Shown here one piece after another: positions 27,201 through 35,778 of a stretch of 64,000 bases of DNA (position 1 is the first letter of the stretch; every line of letters begins with the position of its first letter). Made by a program: the position numbers and the translations under genes. The stretch lies in NCBI GenBank assembly GCA_028288705.1, contig JAQBNH010000007.1, forward strand, positions 620,001 to 684,000, written 5' to 3'. The notes under the pieces are model-generated. The model had not been told where the DNA came from and searched no databases. It saw only the letters and a list, made by a program, of their open reading frames with translations. The DNA comes from Ferruginibacter sp. Its GTDB lineage: Bacteria > Bacteroidota > Bacteroidia > Chitinophagales > Chitinophagaceae.

Positions 27201-27532
27201 AATGTTCTTTCTGTGTTCAGCGTTTGCAAGACAGTAAACTGGAAGCTAAAAAACAACAGGATCCAACGTTAGTGCGTAATGTAAAAACAGCTTGTATGCA
27301 GGCTTGTCCAACACATGCCATCAGCTTTGGTAATGTGAATGATAAAGAAAGTGAAGTAAGTATCGCAAGGTCTGATGCCAACCGTAATTTTTATGTGCTC
27401 GAGCAATTGCACGTATTACCGAACGTGAGCTACCTGGCCAAAGTGAAAAATACAGACAGGCATATTACGAATGAGAAACCGGAAGAGGAAAATGAAGGCG
27501 CAGTAAAACATGAAGAGAAAATGCCGGCTTAA
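24239..27532 (+). CDS. actB: Alternative complex III iron-sulfur subunit ActB (molybdopterin-oxidoreductase-like fused to ferredoxin domain)
   Basis: This 1097-residue protein has a TAT-type signal with a variant twin-arginine (TPRRDFLKYLGFSTAAAALAASC), with Cys in a lipobox-like position. A region similar to molybdopterin oxidoreductases extends to about residue 770. In characterised ACIII this domain lacks the cofactor. The C-terminal part contains four Cys groups for Fe-S clusters: CTGCSACVVAC, CQHCDNAPCENVC, CANNCPYKVRRFNW and CSFCVQRL with CMQACP. It passes electrons from the quinol site towards ActA. The gap from actA is 122 bases; actC follows at 27666. Confidence 0.95.
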   Translation: MSNKKYWQNFGDLTESERFQQAVQKEFQEELLPLEDLDDKGLLETKTPRRDFLKYLGFSTAAAALAASCEMPVRKAVPYLNRPDNVIPGVANYYASTYVNGGDAISVLVKQRDGRPIKIEGNELSTLTKGGTSAQAQASVLDLYDPTRLRHPLQKSGADFKEISSFEVFDKMVADAITGIAGKPLVLLTSTIHSPSTLQIISEFLAKYPGSRHVQYDAVSYSGMLLANELTYGKRALPAYQFDKAKTIVSLGADFLGTWLSPVEFSRQYATNRRITNAKPELSRHIHFESMMSMTGSNADDRYTHKPSETGAVALALLAKLGGAVSAPALSATLQKGIDAAAAHLSATKGSSLVVCGSNDVNIQLIVNAINDAIGANGTTINWSATNNMRKGIDGDMVKLAADMAAGAVGGLMIYDCNPVYSYVDGKKFGDALAKLPLSVSFNATMDETTELCKYILPSHHWLESWGDAEPVTGFISLIQPIINPLFKTRAFQTSLLKWSGKSTGGNPLASDPTTTADTAKSPAAAVTVVPSKGIGSGDEYENYYKSYWSSKLGSTDTWDKALQDGVIEPAMAIAGGGSFNGGSVAAAAGKIAATKAGKYEVVLYQKISVGNGSQSNNPWLQELPDPITKVTWDNYAMVSPELANELLGIDVMHNQRQADAYEVTPEKPVLKITINGRSIELPAVIIPGLNTSTVAVALGYGRQGVSAEKDINLDRIGRAAYGAGRNAYPLVTFDGTSLLYSNAANVEKTGTTYPIAQTQVHGFTEGRPVVYETSLAKFIANPAELLEEATHERAMLVPEGKTDFVKDGTLYPDYVKPGIKWGMSIDLNTCTGCSACVVACTAENNVSVVGKMQVQRAHEMHWLRIDRYFTGDSTNPDVVFQPMLCQHCDNAPCENVCPVAATNHSSEGLNQMTYNRCIGTRYCANNCPYKVRRFNWLDFTGADSFGNNQEPIRGVDLDEVVFQMNDDLTRMVLNPDVTVRSRGVIEKCSFCVQRLQDSKLEAKKQQDPTLVRNVKTACMQACPTHAISFGNVNDKESEVSIARSDANRNFYVLEQLHVLPNVSYLAKVKNTDRHITNEKPEEENEGAVKHEEKMPA

Positions 27533-27665
27533 TCGCTGATGCATTGTTGAAGCAGGAGCGTGCGACGCCACAACTGTGAATAACGGTAAATGCTAAGAAC
27601 AAAATAAAAACAAATGTTCAGCGAAGATGCCCCCGGGCCGGCTGAGCTAAAAGTTAAATAACGAT

Positions 27666-29117
27666 ATGTCATTACTGAAATACGAATCGCAACAAAGGGA
27701 ACCGCTGGTAGATGGTAATAAAGATTATCACCAGGTAACGGAAGATATCATCAGCCCGATTGAGATGAAACCGAGCCGGCTTTGGTACATTGGTTTTTGG
27801 ATCAGTGTTGGCCTGCTGTTGTTTGGTGTGTATAGCGTATACCGTGAGGTAACTTATGGTATCGGTCAGTGGAACTTAAATAAAACCATCGGTTGGGGTT
27901 GGGATATTACCAACTTCGTTTGGTGGGTGGGTATTGGTCACGCTGGAACGCTGATCTCTGCGATCTTATTATTGTTCCGCCAGGGCTGGAGAACAGGTGT
28001 GAACAGGGCGGCAGAAGCCATGACGATTTTCGCTGTAATGTGTGCGGGGCAGTTCCCGATCTGGCATATGGGCCGTGTATGGATGGCTTTTTTCGTAATG
28101 CCTTACCCGAATACCCGTGGTCCGCTGTGGGTGAATTTTAACTCACCGTTACTTTGGGATGTATTTGCAATCTCTACTTATTTCACCGTTTCATTATTGT
28201 TCTGGTATTCCGGTTTATTACCTGATCTGGCAACAGTGAGAGACAGGGCAAAAACGAAACTGCGTAAATTATTGTATGGTGTGGCATCGTTTGGCTGGAC
28301 AGGAAGTACGAAACACTGGCAGCGCCACGAGTCTTTATCATTGGTACTTGCAGGTTTGAGTACACCGTTGGTACTCTCTGTACACACGATTGTATCTTTT
28401 GATTTTGCGACATCTGTTATCCCCGGCTGGCATACAACGATCTTTCCTCCGTACTTCGTTGCGGGTGCGATCTTCTCCGGTTTTGCGATGGTGCAAACGC
28501 TGTTGATCGTGGTTAGAAAAGTAATGAACCTGCAGGATTATATTACCATGGGTCATATTGAAGCGATGAATAAAGTAATCGTATTAACCGGTAGTATTGT
28601 TGGTTGTGCTTACCTCACAGAGTTATTCATCGCGTGGTACGGACAAAATCCTTACGAGTGGTATGCATTCAGCCAGAACAGGGCAAACCTGTTTACACCT
28701 TATGGCTGGAGTTACTGGCTGATGATGTTCTGTAACGTGGTTTCACCGCAACTGTTCTGGAGCCGTAAATTAAGAAGGAATATCACTGTTACTTTCTTCA
28801 TGAGTATCATCGTAAATATTGGTATGTGGTACGAGCGTTTCGTGATCATTGTAACATCTGTTTACCGTGATTTCTTACCATCCAGCTGGAGTACCTATTA
28901 CAGCCCGAGTATTTACGAGATCGGCTTCTACCTTGGTACGTTCGGTTTATTCTTTACCTGCTTCTTCCTTTTCGCGAAATATTTCCCTGTGATCGCAGTT
29001 GCCGAGATCAAATCGATCCTGAAAACAACGGGCGAAAGCTACAAACGGAAAATGACCGATATCGAAAAAGCCGATGCAGAGAAATTCTACATCGAAGAAG
29101 TTGAACACGCGCACTAG
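27666..29117 (+). CDS. actC: Alternative complex III membrane subunit ActC (NrfD/PsrC family)
   Basis: This 483-residue integral membrane protein has about ten hydrophobic segments. Family-typical stretches include NKTIGWGWDITNFVWWVGIGHAG, HMGRVWMAFFV and LAGLSTPLVLSVHTIVSFDF. ActC holds the quinol-oxidation site and possibly the proton path in ACIII. The C-terminal tail (IEKADAEKFYIEEVEHAH) is soluble. The gene sits 133 bases after actB and 32 before actD, in the usual order. A second, inactive-looking relative in the same operon is actF. Confidence 0.95.
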   Translation: MSLLKYESQQREPLVDGNKDYHQVTEDIISPIEMKPSRLWYIGFWISVGLLLFGVYSVYREVTYGIGQWNLNKTIGWGWDITNFVWWVGIGHAGTLISAILLLFRQGWRTGVNRAAEAMTIFAVMCAGQFPIWHMGRVWMAFFVMPYPNTRGPLWVNFNSPLLWDVFAISTYFTVSLLFWYSGLLPDLATVRDRAKTKLRKLLYGVASFGWTGSTKHWQRHESLSLVLAGLSTPLVLSVHTIVSFDFATSVIPGWHTTIFPPYFVAGAIFSGFAMVQTLLIVVRKVMNLQDYITMGHIEAMNKVIVLTGSIVGCAYLTELFIAWYGQNPYEWYAFSQNRANLFTPYGWSYWLMMFCNVVSPQLFWSRKLRRNITVTFFMSIIVNIGMWYERFVIIVTSVYRDFLPSSWSTYYSPSIYEIGFYLGTFGLFFTCFFLFAKYFPVIAVAEIKSILKTTGESYKRKMTDIEKADAEKFYIEEVEHAH

Positions 29118-29149
29118 GCTAACATTTTGAATTTAAATTTTGAATTAAT

Positions 29150-29737
29150 ATGGCTGGAATTAAAAAATTTGTAGTTGGCTCTTTCACGGATGAAGCAGTA
29201 TTGTTTCCCGCTGTGAAGAATGTACGCAAGGCAGGCTATAAAATTCATGACGTATACACTCCTTTCCCGATCCACGGTTTAGATCACGCTATGGGTATCC
29301 GTGAAACAAGTTTGCATACGGCAGGTTTTATCTACGCGATTTGCGGAACAACCACAGCACTTGGATTTATGAGCTGGGTTTTTACAAAAGACTGGCCTTT
29401 AAATATTGGCGGTAAGCCACATTTCGCTTTACCGGCATGGATTCCAATTACGTTCGAGTTAACGGTATTGTTTTCCGCTGTTGGTATGGTGCTTACTTTT
29501 TGTTACCTGTGTAACCTGGCGCCATTTGTAAAAAAACATCATTTTCATCCACGCGCTACTGATGACCAGTTTGTGATGGCGATCGAATGTACCGACAAGA
29601 CCAACGACGCAGAAGTGCAGAGCTTCCTGCAAAATGCAGGTGCCCAGGAGGTGAACGTACAGGTGGCTGAAACAGGCTGGTGGATCGGAAGGTATGATAA
29701 AGAACAAAAATTATACAGGGACGAGATCGGGTATTAA
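29150..29737 (+). CDS. actD: Alternative complex III subunit ActD (DUF3341)
   Basis: This 195-residue protein begins with a short soluble domain of the DUF3341 type (VGSFTDEAVLFPAVKNVRKAG, then HDVYTPFPIHGLDHAMGI). It then has two membrane helices (about 60-80 and 100-125), and its C-terminal region ends WWIGRYDKEQKLYRDEIGY. ActD is a small structural subunit of ACIII that packs against ActC. The 32-base spacer from actC and the shared order support operon membership. Confidence 0.95.
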   Translation: MAGIKKFVVGSFTDEAVLFPAVKNVRKAGYKIHDVYTPFPIHGLDHAMGIRETSLHTAGFIYAICGTTTALGFMSWVFTKDWPLNIGGKPHFALPAWIPITFELTVLFSAVGMVLTFCYLCNLAPFVKKHHFHPRATDDQFVMAIECTDKTNDAEVQSFLQNAGAQEVNVQVAETGWWIGRYDKEQKLYRDEIGY

Positions 29738-29780
29738 TTGATAATTGTTTAACCCACTGCCAGCAGGCAGGTTGATAATT
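29738..29780 (+). repeat. Short direct repeat and hairpin in the actD-actE gap
   Basis: TTGATAATT occurs at 29738-29746 and again at 29772-29780. Between them lies CTGCC-AGCA-GGCAG, a small hairpin. The segment has the look of a short interspersed element or a mutated duplication, and it makes up nearly all of the intergenic gap in front of actE. Confidence 0.4.
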
Positions 29781-29785
29781 GATAA

Positions 29786-30430
29786 ATGAAACGAACTACT
29801 TTTTTACCGGCAATCATCATTACAGCTGTCGTTGCAATAGCGAGCAGCTGCGACGGACACAGAAGTCCGGGTAAGATCTATATGCCGGATATGGCCTATA
29901 GCCGCGCCTACGAATCTTATGCCCAGCACGATTCCATGAAATTTACCATGGATATGAATGATAAAGGCGGCAACAAAATATTTTACAACAGTATGCCTGC
30001 TGCCGGAACAATTAAAAGGGGCGAATTTTTTCCGTACACATTACCTAATGACAGCACCGGCTACAAAATGAGTGCGACGGTTAAAAATCCATTGGATAGT
30101 ATCAATGCGAAAGACCTTACAGAAGCAGGCCGTTTATTTAATATCAATTGCGCGATTTGTCATGGTGAAAAAGGTGCAGCGAACGGTCCCTTGGCAACAT
30201 CAGGTAAAATTGGCGGTGTGGCAAACCTGACTTTACCCGCATATACCGCAATGGCCGATGGAACGATGTTTCATTCGATCACTTACGGTAAAAACAACAT
30301 GGGTAGTTATGCATCACAGTTAACCAGGGAACAACGCTGGATGATCGTGAAATATGTACGCACTTTGCAACCGAAAGCAGCAGGTACAACAGCACCTGCG
30401 GCAGCAGATTCGACCGCAAAAAAACCATAA
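29786..30430 (+). CDS. actE: Alternative complex III monoheme cytochrome lipoprotein ActE
   Basis: This 214-residue protein has a lipoprotein signal, with lipobox IASSC at about residue 22. Heme binding is at CAICHG (residues about 115-119). Residues around PDMAYSRAYE and MGSYASQLT fit the class I cytochrome c, where a distal Met is the axial ligand. A Pro/Ala-rich tail (GTTAPAAADSTAKK) follows. ActE is the periplasmic electron exit that can pass electrons to the oxidase CuA or to soluble carriers. It is 48 bases after actD and 32 before actF. Confidence 0.95.
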   Translation: MKRTTFLPAIIITAVVAIASSCDGHRSPGKIYMPDMAYSRAYESYAQHDSMKFTMDMNDKGGNKIFYNSMPAAGTIKRGEFFPYTLPNDSTGYKMSATVKNPLDSINAKDLTEAGRLFNINCAICHGEKGAANGPLATSGKIGGVANLTLPAYTAMADGTMFHSITYGKNNMGSYASQLTREQRWMIVKYVRTLQPKAAGTTAPAAADSTAKKP

Positions 30431-30462
30431 TAAAAAAGCATTCACACAAAATAGTTTTTTAG

Positions 30463-31716
30463 ATGAACCATCAATTTGAATTACCGGGAAGTTATAAAAA
30501 GTGGACGTTGGGCCTGATCATAGCCGGTGTCATTGCCTTGCTGTACGGCTTTATCATGTTCCATCCTTTTGAACATGCCGGTCATGGTGAGCATGTAGAC
30601 AGCACAAGGTTCTGGGCAGTATTATTACAAAACAGCGTGTATTGGCTGCTTACGGTGAATGCCTGTATGTTCTTCATCTGCGTTACTACAATGGCCATGG
30701 GCGGATGGCAGGTGGCAATGCGCCGTGTTCCGGAAGCAATTTCCAGCGTGGTTCCAATTCTTGGTATCATCACATTTATCATTTTAATGGCCATCGTTTG
30801 GGGCGGCCGCACCGATATCTATCATTGGTTAGATAAAGATGCAGTGGCTGCAGACAAGATCTTAAATGGCAAAAAAGGTTTTTTAAACCCGGTATTTTTT
30901 ACCATCTGGTCATTCATTTCAATTTTATTATGGTCGTTGCTCGGTCGCAAGATGCGCAGTATGAGCCTCGAAACGGATAAGAACGGAACAATGGATTACG
31001 AAACCGGCAGAAAATGGATCTGGAAAAACACCGTTTGGGCTTCTCTCTATACCGTTTTCTTCGGACTTACAGTTGCATCAACAGTTCCATGGTTATGGTT
31101 GATGAGCATCGATGCCCATTGGTACAGCACGATGTATAGCTGGTATACCTTTGCGAGTACGTTCGTTTCGGGTTTATCACTGATGGCCATTTTCGTTATC
31201 TACCTGAAAAACCGCGGACAACTGGAATATGTTACGGACGAGCATTTACATGACGTTGGTAAATTTATGTTTGCCTTTTCTATTTTCTGGACATACCTCT
31301 GGTTTTCTCAATACATGTTGATCTGGTATAGTAACCAGCCGGAAGAAACAAGATATTTTGTTGACCGTATCGGAACAGCGCGTCAGAGCGGACCATACAG
31401 GGGAATATTTTTCTTTAACCTGATCGTAAACTTTGCCTGCCCGTTATTAATCCTGATGAAGAAAAGCACGAAAAGGAGCTGGACAATCGTAACATTTACT
31501 GCGGTGCTGATCATTTTCGGTCACTGGATCGATCTTTATCAAATGGTTATGCCCGGCACATTGCATGAGCATGCGCAACTGATGCCTTTCGAATTTGGTA
31601 TCGCTGCATTGTTTATCGGGCTGATCATGTGGGGTGTGGGAAGGTATTTCAGCAAACATTCTTTGCTGGCAAAAAATCATCCTTTCCTAAAAGAAAGTAT
31701 GATCCATCATACATAA
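30463..31716 (+). CDS. actF: Alternative complex III membrane subunit ActF
   Basis: This 417-residue protein, a second NrfD-like membrane subunit, has about ten helices. It shares the overall pattern of ActC but lacks its quinol-site residues in characterised systems. Motifs include YKKWTLGLIIAGVIALLYG and LHDVGKFMFAFSIFWTYLWF. It is a structural subunit, perhaps with a role in proton movement. It ends the act cluster, 110 bases before the oxidase subunit II gene. Confidence 0.95.
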   Translation: MNHQFELPGSYKKWTLGLIIAGVIALLYGFIMFHPFEHAGHGEHVDSTRFWAVLLQNSVYWLLTVNACMFFICVTTMAMGGWQVAMRRVPEAISSVVPILGIITFIILMAIVWGGRTDIYHWLDKDAVAADKILNGKKGFLNPVFFTIWSFISILLWSLLGRKMRSMSLETDKNGTMDYETGRKWIWKNTVWASLYTVFFGLTVASTVPWLWLMSIDAHWYSTMYSWYTFASTFVSGLSLMAIFVIYLKNRGQLEYVTDEHLHDVGKFMFAFSIFWTYLWFSQYMLIWYSNQPEETRYFVDRIGTARQSGPYRGIFFFNLIVNFACPLLILMKKSTKRSWTIVTFTAVLIIFGHWIDLYQMVMPGTLHEHAQLMPFEFGIAALFIGLIMWGVGRYFSKHSLLAKNHPFLKESMIHHT

Positions 31717-31826
31717 AATGAAGGGAGCATGCTTCCGCAAACCAATTAATAAATTATCCCGATAGCGGGGACACTATAATAAGCCTGGGATCTTAAGAAT
31801 ACGGCAGGCACGCAAAAATTTATAAA

Positions 31827-32897
31827 ATGAAGGAGCTTTTTCTGGTAGCCATTGTAATAATGATCTTCGTCGTGATCTTCCAGATCGCGAAAGCAAGTGA
31901 GTATGTAAGTGTACTGAAAGGAGAGGAAAAAACGCGCAAGCAAAACAACCGGATCAATGGTTTTATGATGATCACGGTGCTGGTGCTCGGCATGATCGGC
32001 GTATGGTATTGTAATCACCTGTATTACGGAAAGACATTGTTTACGCAGGGGTCTGCCTCTGTTGAAGGTGTTCAGATTGACAATATGCTATACATCACGA
32101 TTGCTGTAACAGGTTTCATTTTCGTAGTAACACAAATATTATTATTCTGGTTTGCATTTAAATACCAGGAAACAGATAAACGCAAGGCATTTTATTTTCC
32201 TCATAATACGAAACTTGAGTTGATCTGGACAACTATCCCCGCGATCGTACTCACAGTATTGGTGGTATTCGGTTTAAAGCATTGGTTCCTGATCACTGGC
32301 GATGCGCCAAAGGATTCAGTGGTTGTGGAGATCACCGGTCACCAGTTTGGTTGGGAAATGCGTTACCCGGGTAAAGACGGCGTTTTAGGTAGAAAAGATT
32401 ATAAGCTATACAACACACCTTCTGGAAACTCACTGGGTGTAGATTTTGAAGATCCGACAAGCCATGATGATTTAAGGATTAGTTCAGACATGCATATTCC
32501 TGTTGGCCGCCCGGTAAAACTGGTGATCAATTCACAGGACGTTATTCATGACGTAGGTCTTCCGCATTTCCGTTTAAAAATGGATGCTGTGCCGGGAATC
32601 CCGACAACACTGTGGTTCACGCCGAAATACACAACAGCACAAATGAAAGAACGCACCGGAAATGCAAATTTTGTTTACGAAATCAGCTGCGATCAGATGT
32701 GTGGTAAAGGCCATTTCTCTATGCGCGGAACGATCGTTGTAGATACAGAAGCAGATTATAAAAAATGGCTGGATGCACAGAAGCCGGAGTATTTTACCAT
32801 ATACCCTGACAGAGATCCAACCAAACAAAACCAGGCTGCTGACAGCAGCAAAATGGCAGACAAAACTGTAGCAGCAGTTATGCCTATTAAAAAATAA
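31827..32897 (+). CDS. ctaC: Cytochrome c oxidase subunit II (CuA subunit)
   Basis: This 356-residue protein has four predicted membrane helices (about 4-20, 45-61, 88-110 and 133-152), two more than the usual hairpin. The CuA domain follows: WEMRYPGKDG, His241 in DVIHDVGLP, then Cys288 and Cys292 in CDQMCGKGHFSM with His296 and Met299. The residue that is Glu in most family members (CAEIC) is Gln290, a backbone-carbonyl ligand, so copper binding should be kept. There is no cytochrome c tail, so the enzyme is aa3- rather than caa3-type. It would take electrons from ActE or a soluble carrier. Confidence 0.93.
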   Translation: MKELFLVAIVIMIFVVIFQIAKASEYVSVLKGEEKTRKQNNRINGFMMITVLVLGMIGVWYCNHLYYGKTLFTQGSASVEGVQIDNMLYITIAVTGFIFVVTQILLFWFAFKYQETDKRKAFYFPHNTKLELIWTTIPAIVLTVLVVFGLKHWFLITGDAPKDSVVVEITGHQFGWEMRYPGKDGVLGRKDYKLYNTPSGNSLGVDFEDPTSHDDLRISSDMHIPVGRPVKLVINSQDVIHDVGLPHFRLKMDAVPGIPTTLWFTPKYTTAQMKERTGNANFVYEISCDQMCGKGHFSMRGTIVVDTEADYKKWLDAQKPEYFTIYPDRDPTKQNQAADSSKMADKTVAAVMPIKK

Positions 32898-32925
32898 TTA
32901 ACCGGGTTAGAAAAAAATATAGATT

Positions 32926-34728
32926 ATGAGCAGCGCAGTCACTTTACATGAAGCAGGTACACATCACGCCGGCCATGACGTACACCACGACCACCATCAT
33001 CAGTCATTTATTTCCAAATACGTGTTTAGCATGGACCATAAAACCATCGCCAAGCAATTTTTGGTTACGGGTATCATATGGGCAATTATCGGTGGCTTGT
33101 TTTCGGTGATCTTTCGTTTGCAATTAGGTTATCCGGAAGCGACTTTCCCATTCCTCGAAGATTTCCTCGGCCATTGGGCTAAAGGTGGAAAGCTTCAGCC
33201 CGAATTTTATTATGCACTGGTTACGATGCACGGAACCGTATTGGTATTCTTTGTACTGACTGCCGGTTTAAGCGGAACATTCGCGAACTTCTTAATTCCT
33301 TTGCAAATTGGAGCAAGGGATATGGCATCTCCATTATTAAATATGCTGAGCTACTGGTTTTTCTTCATTGCTTCGGTTATCATGATGTCTTCTTTGTTCG
33401 TTCAAACCGGACCTGCAAGTGGTGGCTGGACGATCTATCCACCGTTAAGTGCGCTTGGCGATGCATCGATCGGTAGTAAGATTGGGATGGACCTTTGGTT
33501 AGTGAGTATGGCGATGTTTATTGTTTCTTCATTATTAGGTGGCCTTAACTATATCACCACGATCCTGAACATGCGAACAAAAGGTATGAGCATGACCAGA
33601 ATGCCGTTGACGATCTGGGCTTTGTTCTTTACAGCTGTACTTGGTGTATTATCATTCCCTGTGTTGTTGTCAGGTGCGATTTTATTATTATTCGATCGTA
33701 ACCTCGGCACCAGTTTCTTCCTCAGCGATATCGTTGTTGCAGGCAAAATTTTACCAAACGAAGGTGGTAGTGCGATCCTGTTCCAGCATTTGTTCTGGTT
33801 CCTGGGTCACCCCGAAGTATATATCATTTTATTACCAGCCATGGGTATGGCATCAGAGATCCTGTCGGTAAACAGCCGTAAACCAATTTTCGGTTACATG
33901 GCAATGGTGGCTTCATTGTTTGCGATTACTATTCTCGCATTCCTTGTTTGGGCGCATCATATGTTTGTGACGGGGATGAATCCATTCCTCGGTTCAATAT
34001 TCGTATTGTTAACCCTGTTGATCGCGGTTCCATCAGCCATCAAAGTGTTTAACTGGCTCACCACATTATGGCGTGGCAATATCCGTTTCACACCGGGTAT
34101 GATGTTCGCGATCGGGTTTGTTAGTTTATTTATCAGTGGTGGTTTAACGGGTATTTTCCTGGGTAACTCTGCACTGGATATTCACTTGCATGATACGTAT
34201 TTTGTTATTGCGCATTTCCATATTGTAATGGGTGTGGCTTCGTTCTTCGGGATGTTCGCCGGTATCTATCACTGGTATCCAAAAATGTTTGGAACATATA
34301 TGAACAATACGCTCTCCTATATTCACTTTTGGGTAACGATTATCGGGGCTTACCTTATCTTCTGGCCAATGCACTACGAAGGGTTGGCTGGTATGCCACG
34401 TCGTTACTACGATTATTCCAACTGGGAGTCATTCAAAATGTTTGGGGGACTGAACGAATTTATCAGCGTTGTAGCGATGATCGTTTTCGCAGCTCAGTTG
34501 CTGTTTGTAATTAATTTTTTCTACAGCATCTGGAAAGGAAGAAAAGTAACAACATTGAATCCATGGAACGCCAATACACTGGAATGGACAACACCAATTC
34601 GTCCGGGTCACGGTAACTGGCCGGGAGAAATTCCTGAAGTTCACCGCTGGGCTTACGACTATTCAAAAGACGGCAAAGATTTTATTCCCCAGGATGTTCC
34701 GGTTGGCGCAGACGAAAGTAAACACTAG
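32926..34728 (+). CDS. ctaD: Cytochrome c oxidase subunit I (aa3 type)
   Basis: This 600-residue protein has about 12 helices and the heme-copper oxidase residues. These are TMHGTVLVFF (heme a ligand), GHPEVYIILLPAMG (CuB His and cross-linked Tyr), WAHHMFVTGM (two CuB His) and HDTYFVIAHFHIVMG (heme a3 and a ligands). The N-terminus is His-rich and hydrophilic (HHAGHDVHHDHHHQS), a feature that could bind metal. It reduces oxygen and pumps protons. The gene follows ctaC by 28 bases, and ctaB comes next, as expected. Confidence 0.97.
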   Translation: MSSAVTLHEAGTHHAGHDVHHDHHHQSFISKYVFSMDHKTIAKQFLVTGIIWAIIGGLFSVIFRLQLGYPEATFPFLEDFLGHWAKGGKLQPEFYYALVTMHGTVLVFFVLTAGLSGTFANFLIPLQIGARDMASPLLNMLSYWFFFIASVIMMSSLFVQTGPASGGWTIYPPLSALGDASIGSKIGMDLWLVSMAMFIVSSLLGGLNYITTILNMRTKGMSMTRMPLTIWALFFTAVLGVLSFPVLLSGAILLLFDRNLGTSFFLSDIVVAGKILPNEGGSAILFQHLFWFLGHPEVYIILLPAMGMASEILSVNSRKPIFGYMAMVASLFAITILAFLVWAHHMFVTGMNPFLGSIFVLLTLLIAVPSAIKVFNWLTTLWRGNIRFTPGMMFAIGFVSLFISGGLTGIFLGNSALDIHLHDTYFVIAHFHIVMGVASFFGMFAGIYHWYPKMFGTYMNNTLSYIHFWVTIIGAYLIFWPMHYEGLAGMPRRYYDYSNWESFKMFGGLNEFISVVAMIVFAAQLLFVINFFYSIWKGRKVTTLNPWNANTLEWTTPIRPGHGNWPGEIPEVHRWAYDYSKDGKDFIPQDVPVGADESKH

Positions 34729-34766
34729 AATACGTGGCTTCCGGGAGGAAAGTTTCCCGCAGGACA

Positions 34767-34792
34767 TTGATAAGATAACGACTTTAAATTTG
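34767..34792 (+). promoter_or_regulatory. Possible internal promoter before ctaB
   Basis: TAAATTTG at 34785-34792 matches TAnnTTTG, and TTG at 34767-34769 precedes it by 15 bases, slightly short of the usual 17-23. It would start transcription near 34799 and could give extra expression of ctaB and downstream genes. It is weak evidence. Confidence 0.3.
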
Positions 34793-34817
34793 CTCTTTTG
34801 CCAAAGCGAATTTGCAA

Positions 34818-35741
34818 ATGAACACCATGCAGGAGAACAATACCATATCCAATTCAACATCGTTTGCATTGGCCAGTAAAGTGAAGGATTACTTTTTGTT
34901 GATCAAATTCACGCTGAGTTTTATGGTAGTGTTCAGTACCGTAGTAAGTTACCTGCTGGCACCAAATATTCGGTTCGACTTACTACAAGTTCTTTTACTT
35001 TTTACCGGTGGAATGCTGGTAACCGGTTCGGCAAATGCGATCAACCAGATCCTGGAAAAAGACACGGATGCCATGATGAAGCGTACGGCCGGCAGGCCAA
35101 TCGCAAGCGGACGAATGAGTGTTACCGAAGGTTGGGCATTTGTGCTTATCGCAGGCTTGTTGGGATGTTACATCATGCACACGTTCAGTATCGAGGCCGC
35201 GTTGATCAGTGCTGCAAGTTTACTTTTATACGGGTTCGTTTATACACCCCTTAAAAAAGTGAATTCCATCGCAGTGTTGGTGGGTGCGATTCCCGGAGCG
35301 CTTCCCTGCCTGATCGGCTGGGTGGCCAGTTTTAGCGATGCAAGCGAAAACAACTGGACGGGCGGCTGGATCTTATTTGCGATACAGTTCCTTTGGCAGT
35401 TCCCGCATTTTTGGGCGATTGCCTGGGTGGCGCATAAAGACTATAGCGCGGCAGGATTTAAATTATTGCCCAGCGATAAAGGTCCGACGAAATTCACCGC
35501 GTTGCAGGCGATCATGTACAGTGCAATGATGATCCCGATCGGAATGTTGCCTTATATGTATCATATCAGTGGCATCGTAAGTATGTGGATCTTGTTGGCG
35601 TGTAACCTGTTTATGGTGTATGTAAGTGTGTTGTTGTTCATCAGGATGGATATTGCAGCAGCGAGAAAGGTGATGTTCAGCTCTTATTTTTACCTGATGA
35701 TCGTTTTTTTAAGCTTATATGCTGACAAGGTAAGGGTATAA
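34818..35741 (+). CDS. ctaB: Heme O synthase (protoheme IX farnesyltransferase)
   Basis: The ATG at 34818 (307 residues) is preferred over the TTG at 34812. It is a UbiA-family prenyltransferase with about nine helices. The two Asp-rich motifs are visible: NQILEKDTDAMMKRTAGRP (first) and AWVAHKDYSAAGFKLLP (second). It attaches farnesyl to heme B to give heme O for the oxidase. The next step, heme A synthase CtaA, is not encoded in this window. It lies between ctaD and the subunit III genes. Confidence 0.95.
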   Translation: MNTMQENNTISNSTSFALASKVKDYFLLIKFTLSFMVVFSTVVSYLLAPNIRFDLLQVLLLFTGGMLVTGSANAINQILEKDTDAMMKRTAGRPIASGRMSVTEGWAFVLIAGLLGCYIMHTFSIEAALISAASLLLYGFVYTPLKKVNSIAVLVGAIPGALPCLIGWVASFSDASENNWTGGWILFAIQFLWQFPHFWAIAWVAHKDYSAAGFKLLPSDKGPTKFTALQAIMYSAMMIPIGMLPYMYHISGIVSMWILLACNLFMVYVSVLLFIRMDIAAARKVMFSSYFYLMIVFLSLYADKVRV

Positions 35742-35778
35742 AATTCCGGGCTTGCGAAAGCCTGATAAATGAATAACG

